DNA of 64,000 nt from Tabrizicola sp. (lineage in GTDB: Bacteria; Pseudomonadota; Alphaproteobacteria; Rhodobacterales; Rhodobacteraceae), in the NCBI GenBank assembly GCA_025458105.1, contig JALOTD010000052.1, positions 1-64,000 on the forward strand, written 5' to 3'. Positions 1 to 9,136 of the stretch are shown piece after piece. Numbering within the stretch: position 1 is the stretch's first letter; every line of letters begins with the position of its first letter. The translations under genes and the position numbers were made by a program. The notes below the pieces were generated by a model. It worked only from the letters and a program-made list of their open reading frames with translations. It made no database searches and was not told the origin of the DNA.

Positions 1-2358
1 GCGGTGGAGTTCCAGACCGCTGAGGCCTGGGCGGGCCGCGCAGCGGGGTTGCAGCCGCAGGCCTGGGCGCCGGCGATGACGGGTTGGGCTGCGGCGCTGC
101 CGGAGGGCGGGTTCGACTCGGTCTGGCTCTCGGACGGGCTGGAGCATGCCGGGCGCAGCGAGCTGTTGGTGGCCTTGCAGGCCAAGGGGGCGGTGCGGGT
201 CATCGAAAGCCCGCGCCCGGTGTTCGGGCTGCATCCGTCCGGGTTCGAGGACGGGGCCGTGCTTGTGTCGGCCAGCCGGATGCCAGCCGGGGATGCCGTT
301 TCGGTCGACGTGATTGCCCGTGGCCCGGACCCAGCGGGAATAGAACGGGAACTGGCGCGGGTCGCGCTGCCCTTTGCTGCCGGTGAAGCACGAGCCGAAG
401 TGGCGTTGGATGTGCCGCCAGAGCTGCGAAATCGGATCACCCGGTTCGAGCTTGAGGCCGCGCGGACGGCGGGGGCGGTCAGCCTGACCGATGACAGCCT
501 GAAGCGCCGCAAGATCGCGCTGATCGCGGCCGGACCGGACCAGGAGGGCCTGCAGCTTCTGTCCCCCACGCACTATCTGCGACAAGCGCTGGAGCCGGTG
601 GCCGAGATCATCGAGGGCAGCCTGACCGATGTGCTCTTGGCCGACCCGGATGTGGTGATCCTGGCCGATGTGGCGCGGCTGACCCAGCCGGAGACGGATG
701 CGACGCTGGAATGGCTTGAGGAGGGCGGGCTGCTCTTGCGCTTCGCCGGGCCGCGATTGGCCGCAAGCGATGTCAGCCGGTTCGAAGAAGACCCGCTGAT
801 GCCGGTCCGCCTGCGTGAGGGCGGGCGCACGGTCGGCGGTGCAATGAGCTGGGGCGAACCCAAGGCGCTGGCGCCTTTCCCCGAGGAGTCTCCGTTCTAC
901 GGGTTGATCGCGCCCGAGGATGTGGTGGTGCGCGCTCAAGTGCTGGCGCAGCCGGACCCCGACCTGTCGTCACGGACCATCGCCGCGCTGGATGACGGCA
1001 CCCCGCTGGTGACGCGCAAGACTGTTGGCGACGGACAAGTGGTGCTGGTGCATGTGACGGCGAATGCCGAGTGGTCCTCGCTGCCCCTGTCGGGCCTTTT
1101 CGTGCAGATGTTGGAGCGGATGGCGGTCTCGACCCGCCCGGCCCGGCCAGAAGCGGCGGATCTTGCCGGGCAGACCTGGGTGCCGGAAGTGGTGCTCGAC
1201 GCGTATGGTCAGGCGGGCGATGCGGGCGATGTGGCCGGCGTCGAGGGCGAGGCGCTGGCCGCGGCCATTGCGGACGGTCCGACCGTTCTGATGCCGCCCG
1301 GCCTTTATGCCGGGGCCGACCGCCGCGTGGCGCTGAACGTGATCGGGGCCGAGACCGAGCTATTGCCCGCCGCCTGGCCGCCCGGCCTGCCGGTCGAGGG
1401 GTTGGAGGGCCGCGAGGCGCAGGCGCTGAAGGGGGCGTTCCTGACGGCGGGGCTGGCGCTTCTTCTGTTGGACGTGCTGGCGGCGCTTTGGGTTGCGGGG
1501 CGGTTGAGCGGGCTAAGGCGCGGTCTGGCGGTCCTGGCGGTCGGGTTTGTCGCGGTTCAGCCGCAGGCAGGACGGGCGCAGGACGCGTCCTTGCCCGATG
1601 ATGCGCTGGCGCTGGAAGCGACGACGGCGGTCGTCCTGGCGCATGTGCTGACCGGCGATGCGCGGGTGGATGAGGTGGCGCGCGCGGGGCTTCTTGGCCT
1701 TAGCGATAAGCTCTGGCAGCGCACGTCGATCGAACCCGAGATGCCGATTGGCGTCGATATCGAACGTGACGAATTGGCCTTCTTTCCGTTCCTGTACTGG
1801 CCGATCACACCGGGTCAGGCCCAACCCAGCCCTGAAGCCTATGCCAAGCTGAACCAGTATCTGCGCACCGGCGGGATGATCCTGTTCGACACGCGCGATG
1901 CCGATGTGGCGGGTTTTGGCGGGTCGACGCCGGAGGGTCAGACCCTGCAACTGATCGCTTCGGGTCTGGATATCCCGCCGCTGGAACAGATGCCGATGGA
2001 CCATGTGCTGACCCGAACCTTTTACCTGCTGCAAGAGTTCCCGGGCCGCCATCCGCGGGGCGCGCTGTGGGTCGAGGCGGCCCCTCTGGCCGAGGCAGAG
2101 GCCGCCGAGGGGATGCCCTTCCGCGATCTGAACGACGGCGTAACGCCCGTGGTGATTGGGGGCAACGACTGGGCGGCGGCCTGGGCGGTGGCCGATAGCG
2201 GCGCGCCGCTGTTACCGGTCGGGCGTGGCATGGGCGGCGAGCGGCAGCGCGAGATCGCCTATCGCTTCGGGATCAATCTGATTATGCATGTGCTGACAGG
2301 GAACTACAAATCCGACCAGGTACATGTGCCTGCGCTGCTGGAAAGGCTGGGACAATGA
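1..2358 (+). CDS. DUF4159 domain-containing membrane protein, 5' partial
   Basis: The reading frame is open from base 1, so the true start lies upstream and about 785 residues are visible. The first 470 residues resemble the periplasmic part of BatA-like/glutamine-amidotransferase-like membrane proteins. A hydrophobic segment follows near residues 478-503 (GLALLLLDVLAALW) and a second near 508-522. The C-terminal 240 residues match the DUF4159 pattern, with a conserved end containing GINLIMHVLTGNYKSDQ. In alphaproteobacteria such proteins follow moxR, DUF58 and BatA-type genes; that part would be to the left. It overlaps the next gene by 4 bp (ATGA), so the two are translated as an operon. 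Its exact function is unknown. Confidence 0.85.
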   Translation, partial: AVEFQTAEAWAGRAAGLQPQAWAPAMTGWAAALPEGGFDSVWLSDGLEHAGRSELLVALQAKGAVRVIESPRPVFGLHPSGFEDGAVLVSASRMPAGDAVSVDVIARGPDPAGIERELARVALPFAAGEARAEVALDVPPELRNRITRFELEAARTAGAVSLTDDSLKRRKIALIAAGPDQEGLQLLSPTHYLRQALEPVAEIIEGSLTDVLLADPDVVILADVARLTQPETDATLEWLEEGGLLLRFAGPRLAASDVSRFEEDPLMPVRLREGGRTVGGAMSWGEPKALAPFPEESPFYGLIAPEDVVVRAQVLAQPDPDLSSRTIAALDDGTPLVTRKTVGDGQVVLVHVTANAEWSSLPLSGLFVQMLERMAVSTRPARPEAADLAGQTWVPEVVLDAYGQAGDAGDVAGVEGEALAAAIADGPTVLMPPGLYAGADRRVALNVIGAETELLPAAWPPGLPVEGLEGREAQALKGAFLTAGLALLLLDVLAALWVAGRLSGLRRGLAVLAVGFVAVQPQAGRAQDASLPDDALALEATTAVVLAHVLTGDARVDEVARAGLLGLSDKLWQRTSIEPEMPIGVDIERDELAFFPFLYWPITPGQAQPSPEAYAKLNQYLRTGGMILFDTRDADVAGFGGSTPEGQTLQLIASGLDIPPLEQMPMDHVLTRTFYLLQEFPGRHPRGALWVEAAPLAEAEAAEGMPFRDLNDGVTPVVIGGNDWAAAWAVADSGAPLLPVGRGMGGERQREIAYRFGINLIMHVLTGNYKSDQVHVPALLERLGQ

Positions 2359-4421
2359 CCGCCTCGGTCGTCTTTGCGCCGCTGGTCGGTTGGCTGGTGA
2401 TCTACGCGCTGACGGCGGTAGCCGTGGCGCTGGTGGCTCTGGCGCTGTGGCGCGGGCTTTCCGGATGGTGGCTGCGCGCACTGGGCTTTGCGGCGCTGCT
2501 TCTGGCGCTGGCAAACCCGGCGCTGCAAGAGGAAGAGCGAGCAAACCTCTCCGACATCGTGATCCTCGTGGTGGATGACAGTGCAAGCCAGGGACTGGGC
2601 GACCGGCGGGCCGAGACCGAGGCGGCGATTGCCTCGGTCCAGGCCGAGGTGGCGGGTCTGCCCAACACCGAACTGCGCATCCACCGGGTGGGCGATGGGG
2701 AAGAGGACGCCGGGTCGCTGGTGCTGACGGCGCTTTCCGAGGCGCTGGCCGAGGAACCCCGCGCCCGCGTTGCCGGGGCGATTCTGGTCACGGATGGCCG
2801 GGTCCATGACCTGGGGCTTGCCCCGAACTTGCCCGCACCGTTGCAAGTGTTGCTGACCGGCTCGGACAGCGACTGGGACCGGCGTCTTGTGGTCAAGAAC
2901 GCTCCGGCCTTTGCGATCATCGGTGAAGAGTTCATGCTGGACCTTCGGATCGAGGATATCGGCGCAGCCCCGGGCGCGGCGGAGGTCGACCTGACGATCT
3001 CGATCGACACCGAAGAACCGGCCACCTACACCGTACCGCTGAACGAGGACCTGGAATTGCCGGTGACCTTGCCCCATGGCGGGGCGAATGTGCTGCAGTT
3101 CAGCGTGGCCCCTGTGGACGGTGAACTGACCGACCGCAACAATGCTGCCGCCGTGCAGATCAACGGGGTGCGCGACCGGCTGCGGGTGCTGCTGGTGTCG
3201 GGCGAGCCGCATGCGGGCGAGCGGGTCTGGCGCAACCTTTTGAAATCAGACGCGGCGGTGGACCTGGTGCATTTCACCATCCTGCGCCCGCCGGAAAAGC
3301 AGGACGGCGTGCCGGTGGACGAGTTGTCGCTGATCGCTTTTCCGACGCGTGAATTGTTCATCGAGAAGATCGAGGAATTCGATCTGATCATCTTCGACCG
3401 CTACCGGATGCGGGGCATCCTGCCGATGTCCTATATCGAGAACGTGGTGAACTATGTCCGGAACGGCGGGACCGTTCTGGTTGCCGCAGGGCCGGAATAT
3501 GGGGCGGTGGACAGCCTTTATCGGTCTCCACTGGCCGAGATCCTGCCGGTCGCGCCTACGGCGCAAGTGGTCGAGGAAGGGTTTCGCCCCGCGCTGACCG
3601 ATCTGGGCCGTCGCCATCCGGTGACCGAGGGGCTTGAAGAGGCAGCTCCCGAAGGCGGCTGGGGCCGCTGGTTCCGTGCGATCGAGGTGGAATTGCTCGA
3701 CGGGCAGGTGCTGATGACTGGCCCGCGCGATCTGCCGCTTCTGGTCCTGAACCGGGTGGATCAGGGCCGGGTCGCGGTTCTGGCCTCGGACCATGCCTGG
3801 CTGTGGGGCCGGGGATATGAGGGTGGCGGTCCGCAGCTGGAACTTTTGCGCCGGCTGGCACACTGGATGCTGAAGGAACCCGAGCTGGAGGAAGAGACCC
3901 TCACAGCCGAGGTTCGGGGCGAGGCGATGACCGTGATCCGCCGCTCGCTGGCAGAAGAAGCGCCGGGACCGGTCACGATCACTGGGCCGGATGGGGCGGT
4001 GGTGGTGCTGGAGCTGCCGCAGACCGCGCCGGGCCGCTATGAGGCAGTGTTCCAGGCCCCGGTTCTGGGGCTCTACCGTCTGGAACAGGGCGACTTGACC
4101 CGGGTCATCGCCGTCGGTCCGGCCGCACCGCGCGAGTTTGTCGAGACCATCGCCTCGGGTGATGATCTGGCACCGTTGGCAGCTGCAACGCTGGGCGGGG
4201 TGACCCGGCTGGAAGACGGGTTCCCGGATATCCGCGCCGTTGCAGAGGGGCGGCCCGCAATCGGACGTGGCTGGATCGGGGTGACCCCGCGCGAGGCCTA
4301 TTTGACGACAGATGTGAACGTAGCCCCCTTCCTGCCCGCCTGGGCCTGGCTCTTGCTTGCAGCGGGGTTGGCGGTTGCGGCCTGGCTGATCGAGGGCCGT
4401 AGGGGCGCCAAGGCCGCCTGA
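2355..4421 (+). CDS. VWA-like/glutamine amidotransferase-like membrane protein
   Basis: A 688-residue protein coupled to the upstream DUF4159 gene by a 4-bp overlap. It has two N-terminal membrane segments (residues about 5-30 and 36-56), then a VWA-like strand DIVILVVDDSAS at about 66-77. A long periplasmic region follows with a class I amidotransferase-like fold (DLIIFDRYR, GGTVLVAAGPE, DHAWLWGRG). The last membrane segment is near 662-680 (AWLLLAAGLAVAAWL). This architecture is common beside DUF4159 and BatA genes. The VWA motif reads DDSAS rather than DxSxS followed by a clear MIDAS set, so metal binding is doubtful. The function is not established. Confidence 0.8.
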   Translation: MTASVVFAPLVGWLVIYALTAVAVALVALALWRGLSGWWLRALGFAALLLALANPALQEEERANLSDIVILVVDDSASQGLGDRRAETEAAIASVQAEVAGLPNTELRIHRVGDGEEDAGSLVLTALSEALAEEPRARVAGAILVTDGRVHDLGLAPNLPAPLQVLLTGSDSDWDRRLVVKNAPAFAIIGEEFMLDLRIEDIGAAPGAAEVDLTISIDTEEPATYTVPLNEDLELPVTLPHGGANVLQFSVAPVDGELTDRNNAAAVQINGVRDRLRVLLVSGEPHAGERVWRNLLKSDAAVDLVHFTILRPPEKQDGVPVDELSLIAFPTRELFIEKIEEFDLIIFDRYRMRGILPMSYIENVVNYVRNGGTVLVAAGPEYGAVDSLYRSPLAEILPVAPTAQVVEEGFRPALTDLGRRHPVTEGLEEAAPEGGWGRWFRAIEVELLDGQVLMTGPRDLPLLVLNRVDQGRVAVLASDHAWLWGRGYEGGGPQLELLRRLAHWMLKEPELEEETLTAEVRGEAMTVIRRSLAEEAPGPVTITGPDGAVVVLELPQTAPGRYEAVFQAPVLGLYRLEQGDLTRVIAVGPAAPREFVETIASGDDLAPLAAATLGGVTRLEDGFPDIRAVAEGRPAIGRGWIGVTPREAYLTTDVNVAPFLPAWAWLLLAAGLAVAAWLIEGRRGAKAA

Positions 4422-4591
4422 CCGCATCGCTGGTTGCGGACGGTTTTCTGAGGAGCGGCATACGCCGCAAGCCTTTTGTCTCGTCGTCGGGCTGCGCCTT
4501 CTCCTCGAGGATCGGGGATGTTTCGCAAGACATTGGCGCGAATCGGATTTGCCAGTCATCCTGACCGCATTTGACGGGCGGGGATTTTCCA

Positions 4592-5830
4592 ATGACGGAT
4601 GTGGATGTGGTCATTGTAGGGGCGGGCTGCGCCGGGCTGGCGGCGGCCAAGCGATTGCGCGCTGCAGGACGGACTTTTCGGGTGGTTGAGGCTATGGGTC
4701 GCATTGGCGGTCGGGCCTGGACCACGACGGACGACTTCGGCATTCCCTTCGACATGGGTTGCGCCTGGCTGCATGCCGCCGACCGGAACCCCTTCTTCCC
4801 CGAGGCGCAGGCGGCAGGCTGGACTATGCAGCATCACGACATGGGCCTCGATCATCTTTGGTTCGGCAAGCGCAAGGCTACTCCGGCAGAGATGGAAGCC
4901 GAGCGTCGGGCCGAGGCAGAGCTGGCAGCCTGCATCGAAAGGCACAAGGGCGCAAGCGACCGGCTGTCGACGCTGGTCGAGGCCTGTCATGGCTTGCGGG
5001 TCAGCGCGACCTTTGCGGGGCCAATGGACTTCGGGGCCGATGACGACGAGATCAGCGTCACTGACTATCGCGCAGCGGCAGATTTGGATCCAAACTATTT
5101 CACCAAGGAAGGGTACGGCGCCTTGATCCACGCCTGGGGGGCGGAGGTGCCGGTGACGCTGAACTGCACGGTCCGCCGCATCCGCTGGGATGGGCCCGGG
5201 GTGGAGGTTGAGACCGCGCAAGGCACCATCCGGGCAAAGGCGGTGATCGTGACTGTGTCAACCGGGGTCCTGGCCTTCGAGGACATTGCCTTCACGCCCG
5301 ATCTGCCCGAGGGCCACCGGGAGGCGATCTTTGATCTGCCGATGGGGCTACTGACCAAGGTTCCAGTACAGATCGAGGGTACGCGTCTGGGGCTTCAGCC
5401 GTTCGACGATCTCTTGATCGAACGGCATGCGCGGCATGACCTGTATTTCCTGGCCTTTCCCTTTGACACCGACCTGATGGTCGGGTTTGTCGGCGGCGAT
5501 TTCGCCTGGGAAATGGAGGCTGCTGGCCGCGCGGCAGCGGTGGATTTCGTAACGGACCGGCTGGTCGACTGCTTCGGCTCTGAAGTGCGCAAGGCGGTTC
5601 GGCATGGGACGATGACCAATTGGGGGGGCGAACGGCATATTAGGGGCGGCTATGCGGCGGCTCGGCCGGGCAAGGCCCATGCGCGCGCCATGCTGGCCGA
5701 ACCGGTGGCCGAGCGCATCTGGTTTGCGGGCGAGGCGCTGGCGGGCAGCCTGAAGCAGACGGCGGCCGGGGCGCGGCTGTCGGGCGAGGCTGTGGCAGGC
5801 AAAGTGGCGCTGGAGCTAGCGCGCGGCTAG
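4592..5830 (+). CDS. FAD-dependent amine oxidase family protein
   Basis: A flavin monoamine oxidase-type protein of 412 residues. The N-terminus has a dinucleotide-binding signature, VVIVGAGCAGLAAAK (residues about 5-19), followed by E at the end of beta 2 and RIGGRAWT, which contacts FAD. The C-terminal part carries IWFAGEA with the late FAD contact. The ORF track starts at a TTG 21 bp upstream. The ATG at 4592 is preferred because the Rossmann strand follows directly and a GGCGGGG ribosome site sits about 9 bp before it. The substrate is unknown. It ends in a shared CTAG with the convergent gene. Confidence 0.8.
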   Translation: MTDVDVVIVGAGCAGLAAAKRLRAAGRTFRVVEAMGRIGGRAWTTTDDFGIPFDMGCAWLHAADRNPFFPEAQAAGWTMQHHDMGLDHLWFGKRKATPAEMEAERRAEAELAACIERHKGASDRLSTLVEACHGLRVSATFAGPMDFGADDDEISVTDYRAAADLDPNYFTKEGYGALIHAWGAEVPVTLNCTVRRIRWDGPGVEVETAQGTIRAKAVIVTVSTGVLAFEDIAFTPDLPEGHREAIFDLPMGLLTKVPVQIEGTRLGLQPFDDLLIERHARHDLYFLAFPFDTDLMVGFVGGDFAWEMEAAGRAAAVDFVTDRLVDCFGSEVRKAVRHGTMTNWGGERHIRGGYAAARPGKAHARAMLAEPVAERIWFAGEALAGSLKQTAAGARLSGEAVAGKVALELARG

Positions 5831-6528
5831 GGCTCGCGCTGCAGGATCACGCGGCGCGAGGTCGAGGCGAATTCACGCCGGAGGAGGACGGCGGTGGCCG
5901 CCACGGTGCCCGCGATCAGCCCCCAGGGGCCGAGAAGCCAGCCAAGCGCGGCCAGCGCAAAATAGATAGACCGGAGGCCGCGGTTGAAGCTGCGGGCAGC
6001 GGTGATGTTGATCTCGGCCGCCTGGCCCGCGCGGTGATAGGCCATGGGGTCGGTCGGCTCGTTCGGAACGGCGGACATGAGGACCGAGCAATAGCCGAAA
6101 AGCCGGTTCGCCCAGACGAATTTCAGCACCGCGTTGGCCAAAAGCGCCACGGTCGGCAGCATCCGCACGGCGATGTCCGGGCCGGACATGGGGGCGATCC
6201 CGCCAAGTGGTAGGGTGTCGGCCAGCCGCTGGACGGTAGCCGCATTGCCGATCAGCGCCACCCCGCCGCCAATGGCAATCAGCGAGGCCGAGGCGAAGAA
6301 GGCGGTGCCCTGGCGGAGCGACTCGATCACGGTGGCGTCGAAGATGCGCGGCACGCGGGTGACAAAGGTGCGCATCCAGTCGCGCCGGTACTCCTCCATC
6401 AGCACCGAGACCGAGAGTCTGCTTTTCGGCGGGTGTTCGGTCAGCCAGCCCGACAGAAGCCAGGCCAGAAGCAGAAGGCCAAGGGCGACAAGGTCGGCCA
6501 GCGGCAAAAGATCGAGGGTCATCATCAT
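5827..6528 (-). CDS. DUF599 family membrane protein
   Basis: A 233-residue integral membrane protein. Hydrophobic segments lie near residues 5-27, 75-100, 120-140 and 190-222. The segment order and the conserved stretch RRDWMRTFVTRVPRIFD are typical of DUF599 proteins, whose role is unknown. Three adjacent ATG codons (MMM) could each start translation. The gene is divergent from the glycolate oxidase locus and convergent with the amine oxidase gene, sharing the stop-codon palindrome CTAG. Confidence 0.75.
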   Translation of the reverse strand: MMMTLDLLPLADLVALGLLLLAWLLSGWLTEHPPKSRLSVSVLMEEYRRDWMRTFVTRVPRIFDATVIESLRQGTAFFASASLIAIGGGVALIGNAATVQRLADTLPLGGIAPMSGPDIAVRMLPTVALLANAVLKFVWANRLFGYCSVLMSAVPNEPTDPMAYHRAGQAAEINITAARSFNRGLRSIYFALAALGWLLGPWGLIAGTVAATAVLLRREFASTSRRVILQREP

Positions 6529-6572
6529 GGGGGCAAGACTAGGGGCGGGGTTTTTCCTTGTCAGCCGTCAAA

Positions 6573-6595
6573 ATTGGTTATATTATTTTACCAAT
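6573..6595. promoter_or_regulatory. candidate operator upstream of glcD
   Basis: An AT-rich stretch in the divergent gap holds an inverted repeat, ATTGGT, 11 bases, ACCAAT, ending 16 bp before the glcD start. TGGT/ACCA half-sites are typical of FadR-type GntR regulators such as GlcC and LldR, but the usual spacer is much shorter. The local base composition differs sharply from the surrounding GC-rich DNA, so a regulatory role is reasonable; the regulator is not identified here. Confidence 0.35.
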
Positions 6596-6611
6596 AATAA
6601 CGGGGGCCGCC

Positions 6612-7992
6612 ATGGACATGCCACAGCCGAACAGGGGCGTGATTGCACGCAAGGGGCGGATCGTGGCGCGGCTGCGGGCGGTTCTGTCCAAGGATGCGGT
6701 GATCGACGCCGAGGAGGAGCTTCGGGTCTACGAATGCGACGCGCTGACCGCCTATCGCTGCCCGCCTCTGGCTGCCGTGTTGCCGCGGACGACCGAAGAG
6801 GTCGCTGCCGCGTTGCGGGTCTGCTGGGAGGAAGGCGTGCCGGTGGTGCCGCGCGGCTCGGGCACCAGTCTGGCGGGCGGGGCGATGCCGACGGCGGACA
6901 GCGTGATTCTGGGAGTCGCGCGGATGAACCGGGTGCTGACGGCGGATTACGAGAACCGCTTTGTCCATGTCGAGGCAGGGCGGACCAATCTGTCGGTGAC
7001 GGGCGCGGTCGAGGCGGCGGGGTTCTTCTATGCGCCCGATCCCAGCAGTCAGCTGGCCTGCGCGATTGCCGGGAACATCGCGATGAACAGCGGAGCTGGT
7101 GAAGATGGACGGGACCATCGTGACGCTGGGCGGCCCTTGGGGCGAACCGGCGGGGTTGGACCTTCTGGGCGTCGTCTGCGGGTCCGAAGGCCAGCTGGGC
7201 GTCGTGACCGAGGCCTGGCTGCGGATCCTGCCCAAGCCCGAGGGCGCCCGGCCCGTGCTGGTCGGCTTCAACTCGAACGAGGTCGCGGGCACTTGCGTCA
7301 GCGACATCATCAAGGCAGGCATCCTGCCCGTCGCCATCGAGTTCATGGACCGCCCCTGCATCCGCGCGACCGAAGCCTTCGCCAAGGCGGGCTACCCGGA
7401 TTGCGAGGCGCTTCTGATCATCGAGGTCGAGGGGTCGGAGGCCGAGATCAGCGAACAACTCGCCCGCATCCGCCAGATCGCCCTGGCGCATGACCCAGCG
7501 GAGTTCCGCGAGGCAGCGGACGAGGATCAGGCCAAGCGCATCTGGCTGGGGCGGAAGTCGGCCTTCGGGGCGATGGGGCAGATCAATGATTACATGTGTC
7601 TGGACGGGACGATCCCGGTGTCGTCATTGCCGCATGTCCTGAAGCGGATCGGCGAGATGAGCGTCCAGTTCGGGCTGGACGTGGGGAACGTCTTCCATGC
7701 GGGAGATGGAAACATGCACCCCTTAATCCTCTTCAACGCCAATACGCCGGGCGATCTGGAGAAATGCGAGGCCTTCGGGGCGGAAATCCTGAAGCTGTGC
7801 GTCGAGGTTGGCGGCTGCCTTACCGGCGAGCATGGCGTGGGGATCGAGAAGCGCGACCTGATGGCGGTGCAATTCGCGCCTGCCGACATGGAGGCACAGA
7901 TGCGGGTGAAGGATGTGTTTGATCCGAAGTGGCTGTTGAATCCGGCAAAGGTGTTCCCGTTGCAAAGCAGCGCCACACGGCGCGCGGGCTGA
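6612..7992 (+). pseudogene. glcD: glycolate oxidase subunit GlcD, broken by an internal out-of-frame deletion
   Basis: GlcD is the FAD-linked subunit that oxidises glycolate to glyoxylate. The first frame runs from ATG 6612 through the FAD-binding PCMH motifs (PRGSGTSLAGGA) to IAGNIAMNSG. The same protein continues in another frame from about 7093 (ELVKMDGTIV) to 7992, including the C-terminal HAGDGNMHPL and GCLTGEHGVG motifs. Intact homologues carry roughly 18 more residues at this junction, including a conserved HCLKYG segment. Both a frame change and a missing segment are therefore needed to explain it. The gene precedes intact glcE and glcF. Either the strain lacks a functional GlcD or the assembly lost about 50 bases. 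The ORF-track TTG start at 6558 is unlikely; ATG 6612 follows a GGGGG site. Confidence 0.85.
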
Positions 7993-8046
7993 AATCGCCG
8001 GGGGCCTGGCCCCGGACCCCGGGGATATTTGTGCAAAGATGAAAGG
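7989..8046 (+). repeat. intergenic GC-rich repeat, copy A
   Basis: Between glcD and glcE lies a hairpin GGGGGCCTGGCCCC followed by CGGACCCC and GGATATTT with a purine-rich tail. A related unit occurs at 48659-48716 upstream of smc. Similar units are, to my recollection, scattered in Rhodobacteraceae intergenic spaces. It ends at the glcE ribosome site. Confidence 0.5.
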
Positions 8047-8053
8047 CAGGTCG

Positions 8054-9136
8054 ATGCGGCCTTCGAGTGAAGCGGAACTGGCGGAGGCCGTGGCACGGGC
8101 CTCCGGTCCCTTGCTGGTGCGCGGCGGCGGGACGCGGACGCTGGGCCATGCGGTGGGCGAAGTACTGGAGACCGGCGGGTTGTCTGGGGTGGAGCTTTAC
8201 GAGCCGGGCGCGCTGACCCTGGTCGTGAAGGCGGGGACGCCGGTCGCAGAGGTCGAGCAGGCGCTGGTGGGGGAACGCCAGCGGCTGGCCTTCGAGGTGC
8301 CGGATCTGCGCGGCCTGTTGGGGCGCGAGGGAGTGTCGACCATAGGGGGCGTGGTGGCGGCGAATGCCAGCGGCCCGCGCCGGGTGCAGGTGGGAGGGGC
8401 GCGCGATGCTTTGCTGGGCGTACGGTTTGTCGATGGCCCGGGGACGGTCATCAAGAACGGCGGGCGGGTGATGAAAAATGTGACCGGCTACGACCTGGTG
8501 AAGCTTCTGGCGGGCAGCCGGGGCACGCTGGGGGTGCTGACCGAGGTCAGCTTCAAGGTTCAGGCCCTGCCCGAGGCGGAAGCGACGCTGGTCATCGAAG
8601 GGCTGGGGGAAGAGGCTGGTCTGGGGGCATTGCGCGCGGCGCTGGGCTCGCCCTTCGATGTGTCGGGCGCGGCGCGGCATTCTGGGCGGTCGCTGGTCAG
8701 AGTCGAAGGGATGGCGGGGTCGGTTGCCTATCGTGTCAGGCAGCTTACGGCGCGGGTCGGCGGCGGTGTGACCGTCGTTGAGGGCACCGAAAGCGCAGCG
8801 CTGTGGCGCGAGGTGCGTGATGTGGTCCCCTTGCAGGGCAAGACGGGCGAGGTCTGGCGGATTGCCACGCTGCCGACAGCGGCGGCCGACATCGTCGCGC
8901 GACTGGAGGCGCAGGCGATCTGGGATTGGGGCGGTGGGCTGATCTGGGTCCTGACTGAACCGGGGCGGGGGGCCGAGGTGGCCGCCGCCGTAGCGGGCCG
9001 GGGCCATGCGACGCTGGTCCGGGGGCAAGGCGGGCCGGTCTTCCCGCCCGAGGCGGCAGAGGTTGCCGAACTGGCGGCGGGGCTGAAGGCAAAGTTCGAC
9101 CCGCGCGGGATTTTCAACAGCGGGATGATGGGCTGA
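8054..9136 (+). CDS. glcE: glycolate oxidase subunit GlcE
   Basis: This is the second FAD-binding subunit of glycolate oxidase. The frame is complete, about 360 residues, with a PCMH-type FAD domain: LVRGGGTRTLGH near residues 22-33, GVSTIGGVVAANASGPRR near 90-107, and GRVMKNVTGYDLVKL near 139-153. The C-terminus keeps KAKFDPRGIFNSG, typical of the subunit. The ORF track starts at ATG 8039, but ATG 8054 has a clear AAGGCAGG ribosome site and gives the usual MRPSSEAEL start. The stop overlaps the glcF start (TGATG), so the two are co-translated. Confidence 0.88.
   Translation: MRPSSEAELAEAVARASGPLLVRGGGTRTLGHAVGEVLETGGLSGVELYEPGALTLVVKAGTPVAEVEQALVGERQRLAFEVPDLRGLLGREGVSTIGGVVAANASGPRRVQVGGARDALLGVRFVDGPGTVIKNGGRVMKNVTGYDLVKLLAGSRGTLGVLTEVSFKVQALPEAEATLVIEGLGEEAGLGALRAALGSPFDVSGAARHSGRSLVRVEGMAGSVAYRVRQLTARVGGGVTVVEGTESAALWREVRDVVPLQGKTGEVWRIATLPTAAADIVARLEAQAIWDWGGGLIWVLTEPGRGAEVAAAVAGRGHATLVRGQGGPVFPPEAAEVAELAAGLKAKFDPRGIFNSGMMG

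Noticed and set aside
5827-5830. CTAG shared by two convergent stop codons
   Set aside because: A neat coincidence of a palindromic tetramer; no functional claim is supported.
6558-7992. Programmed frameshift in glcD
   Set aside because: A frameshift alone would not remove the conserved residues missing at the junction, and no slippery sequence is present.
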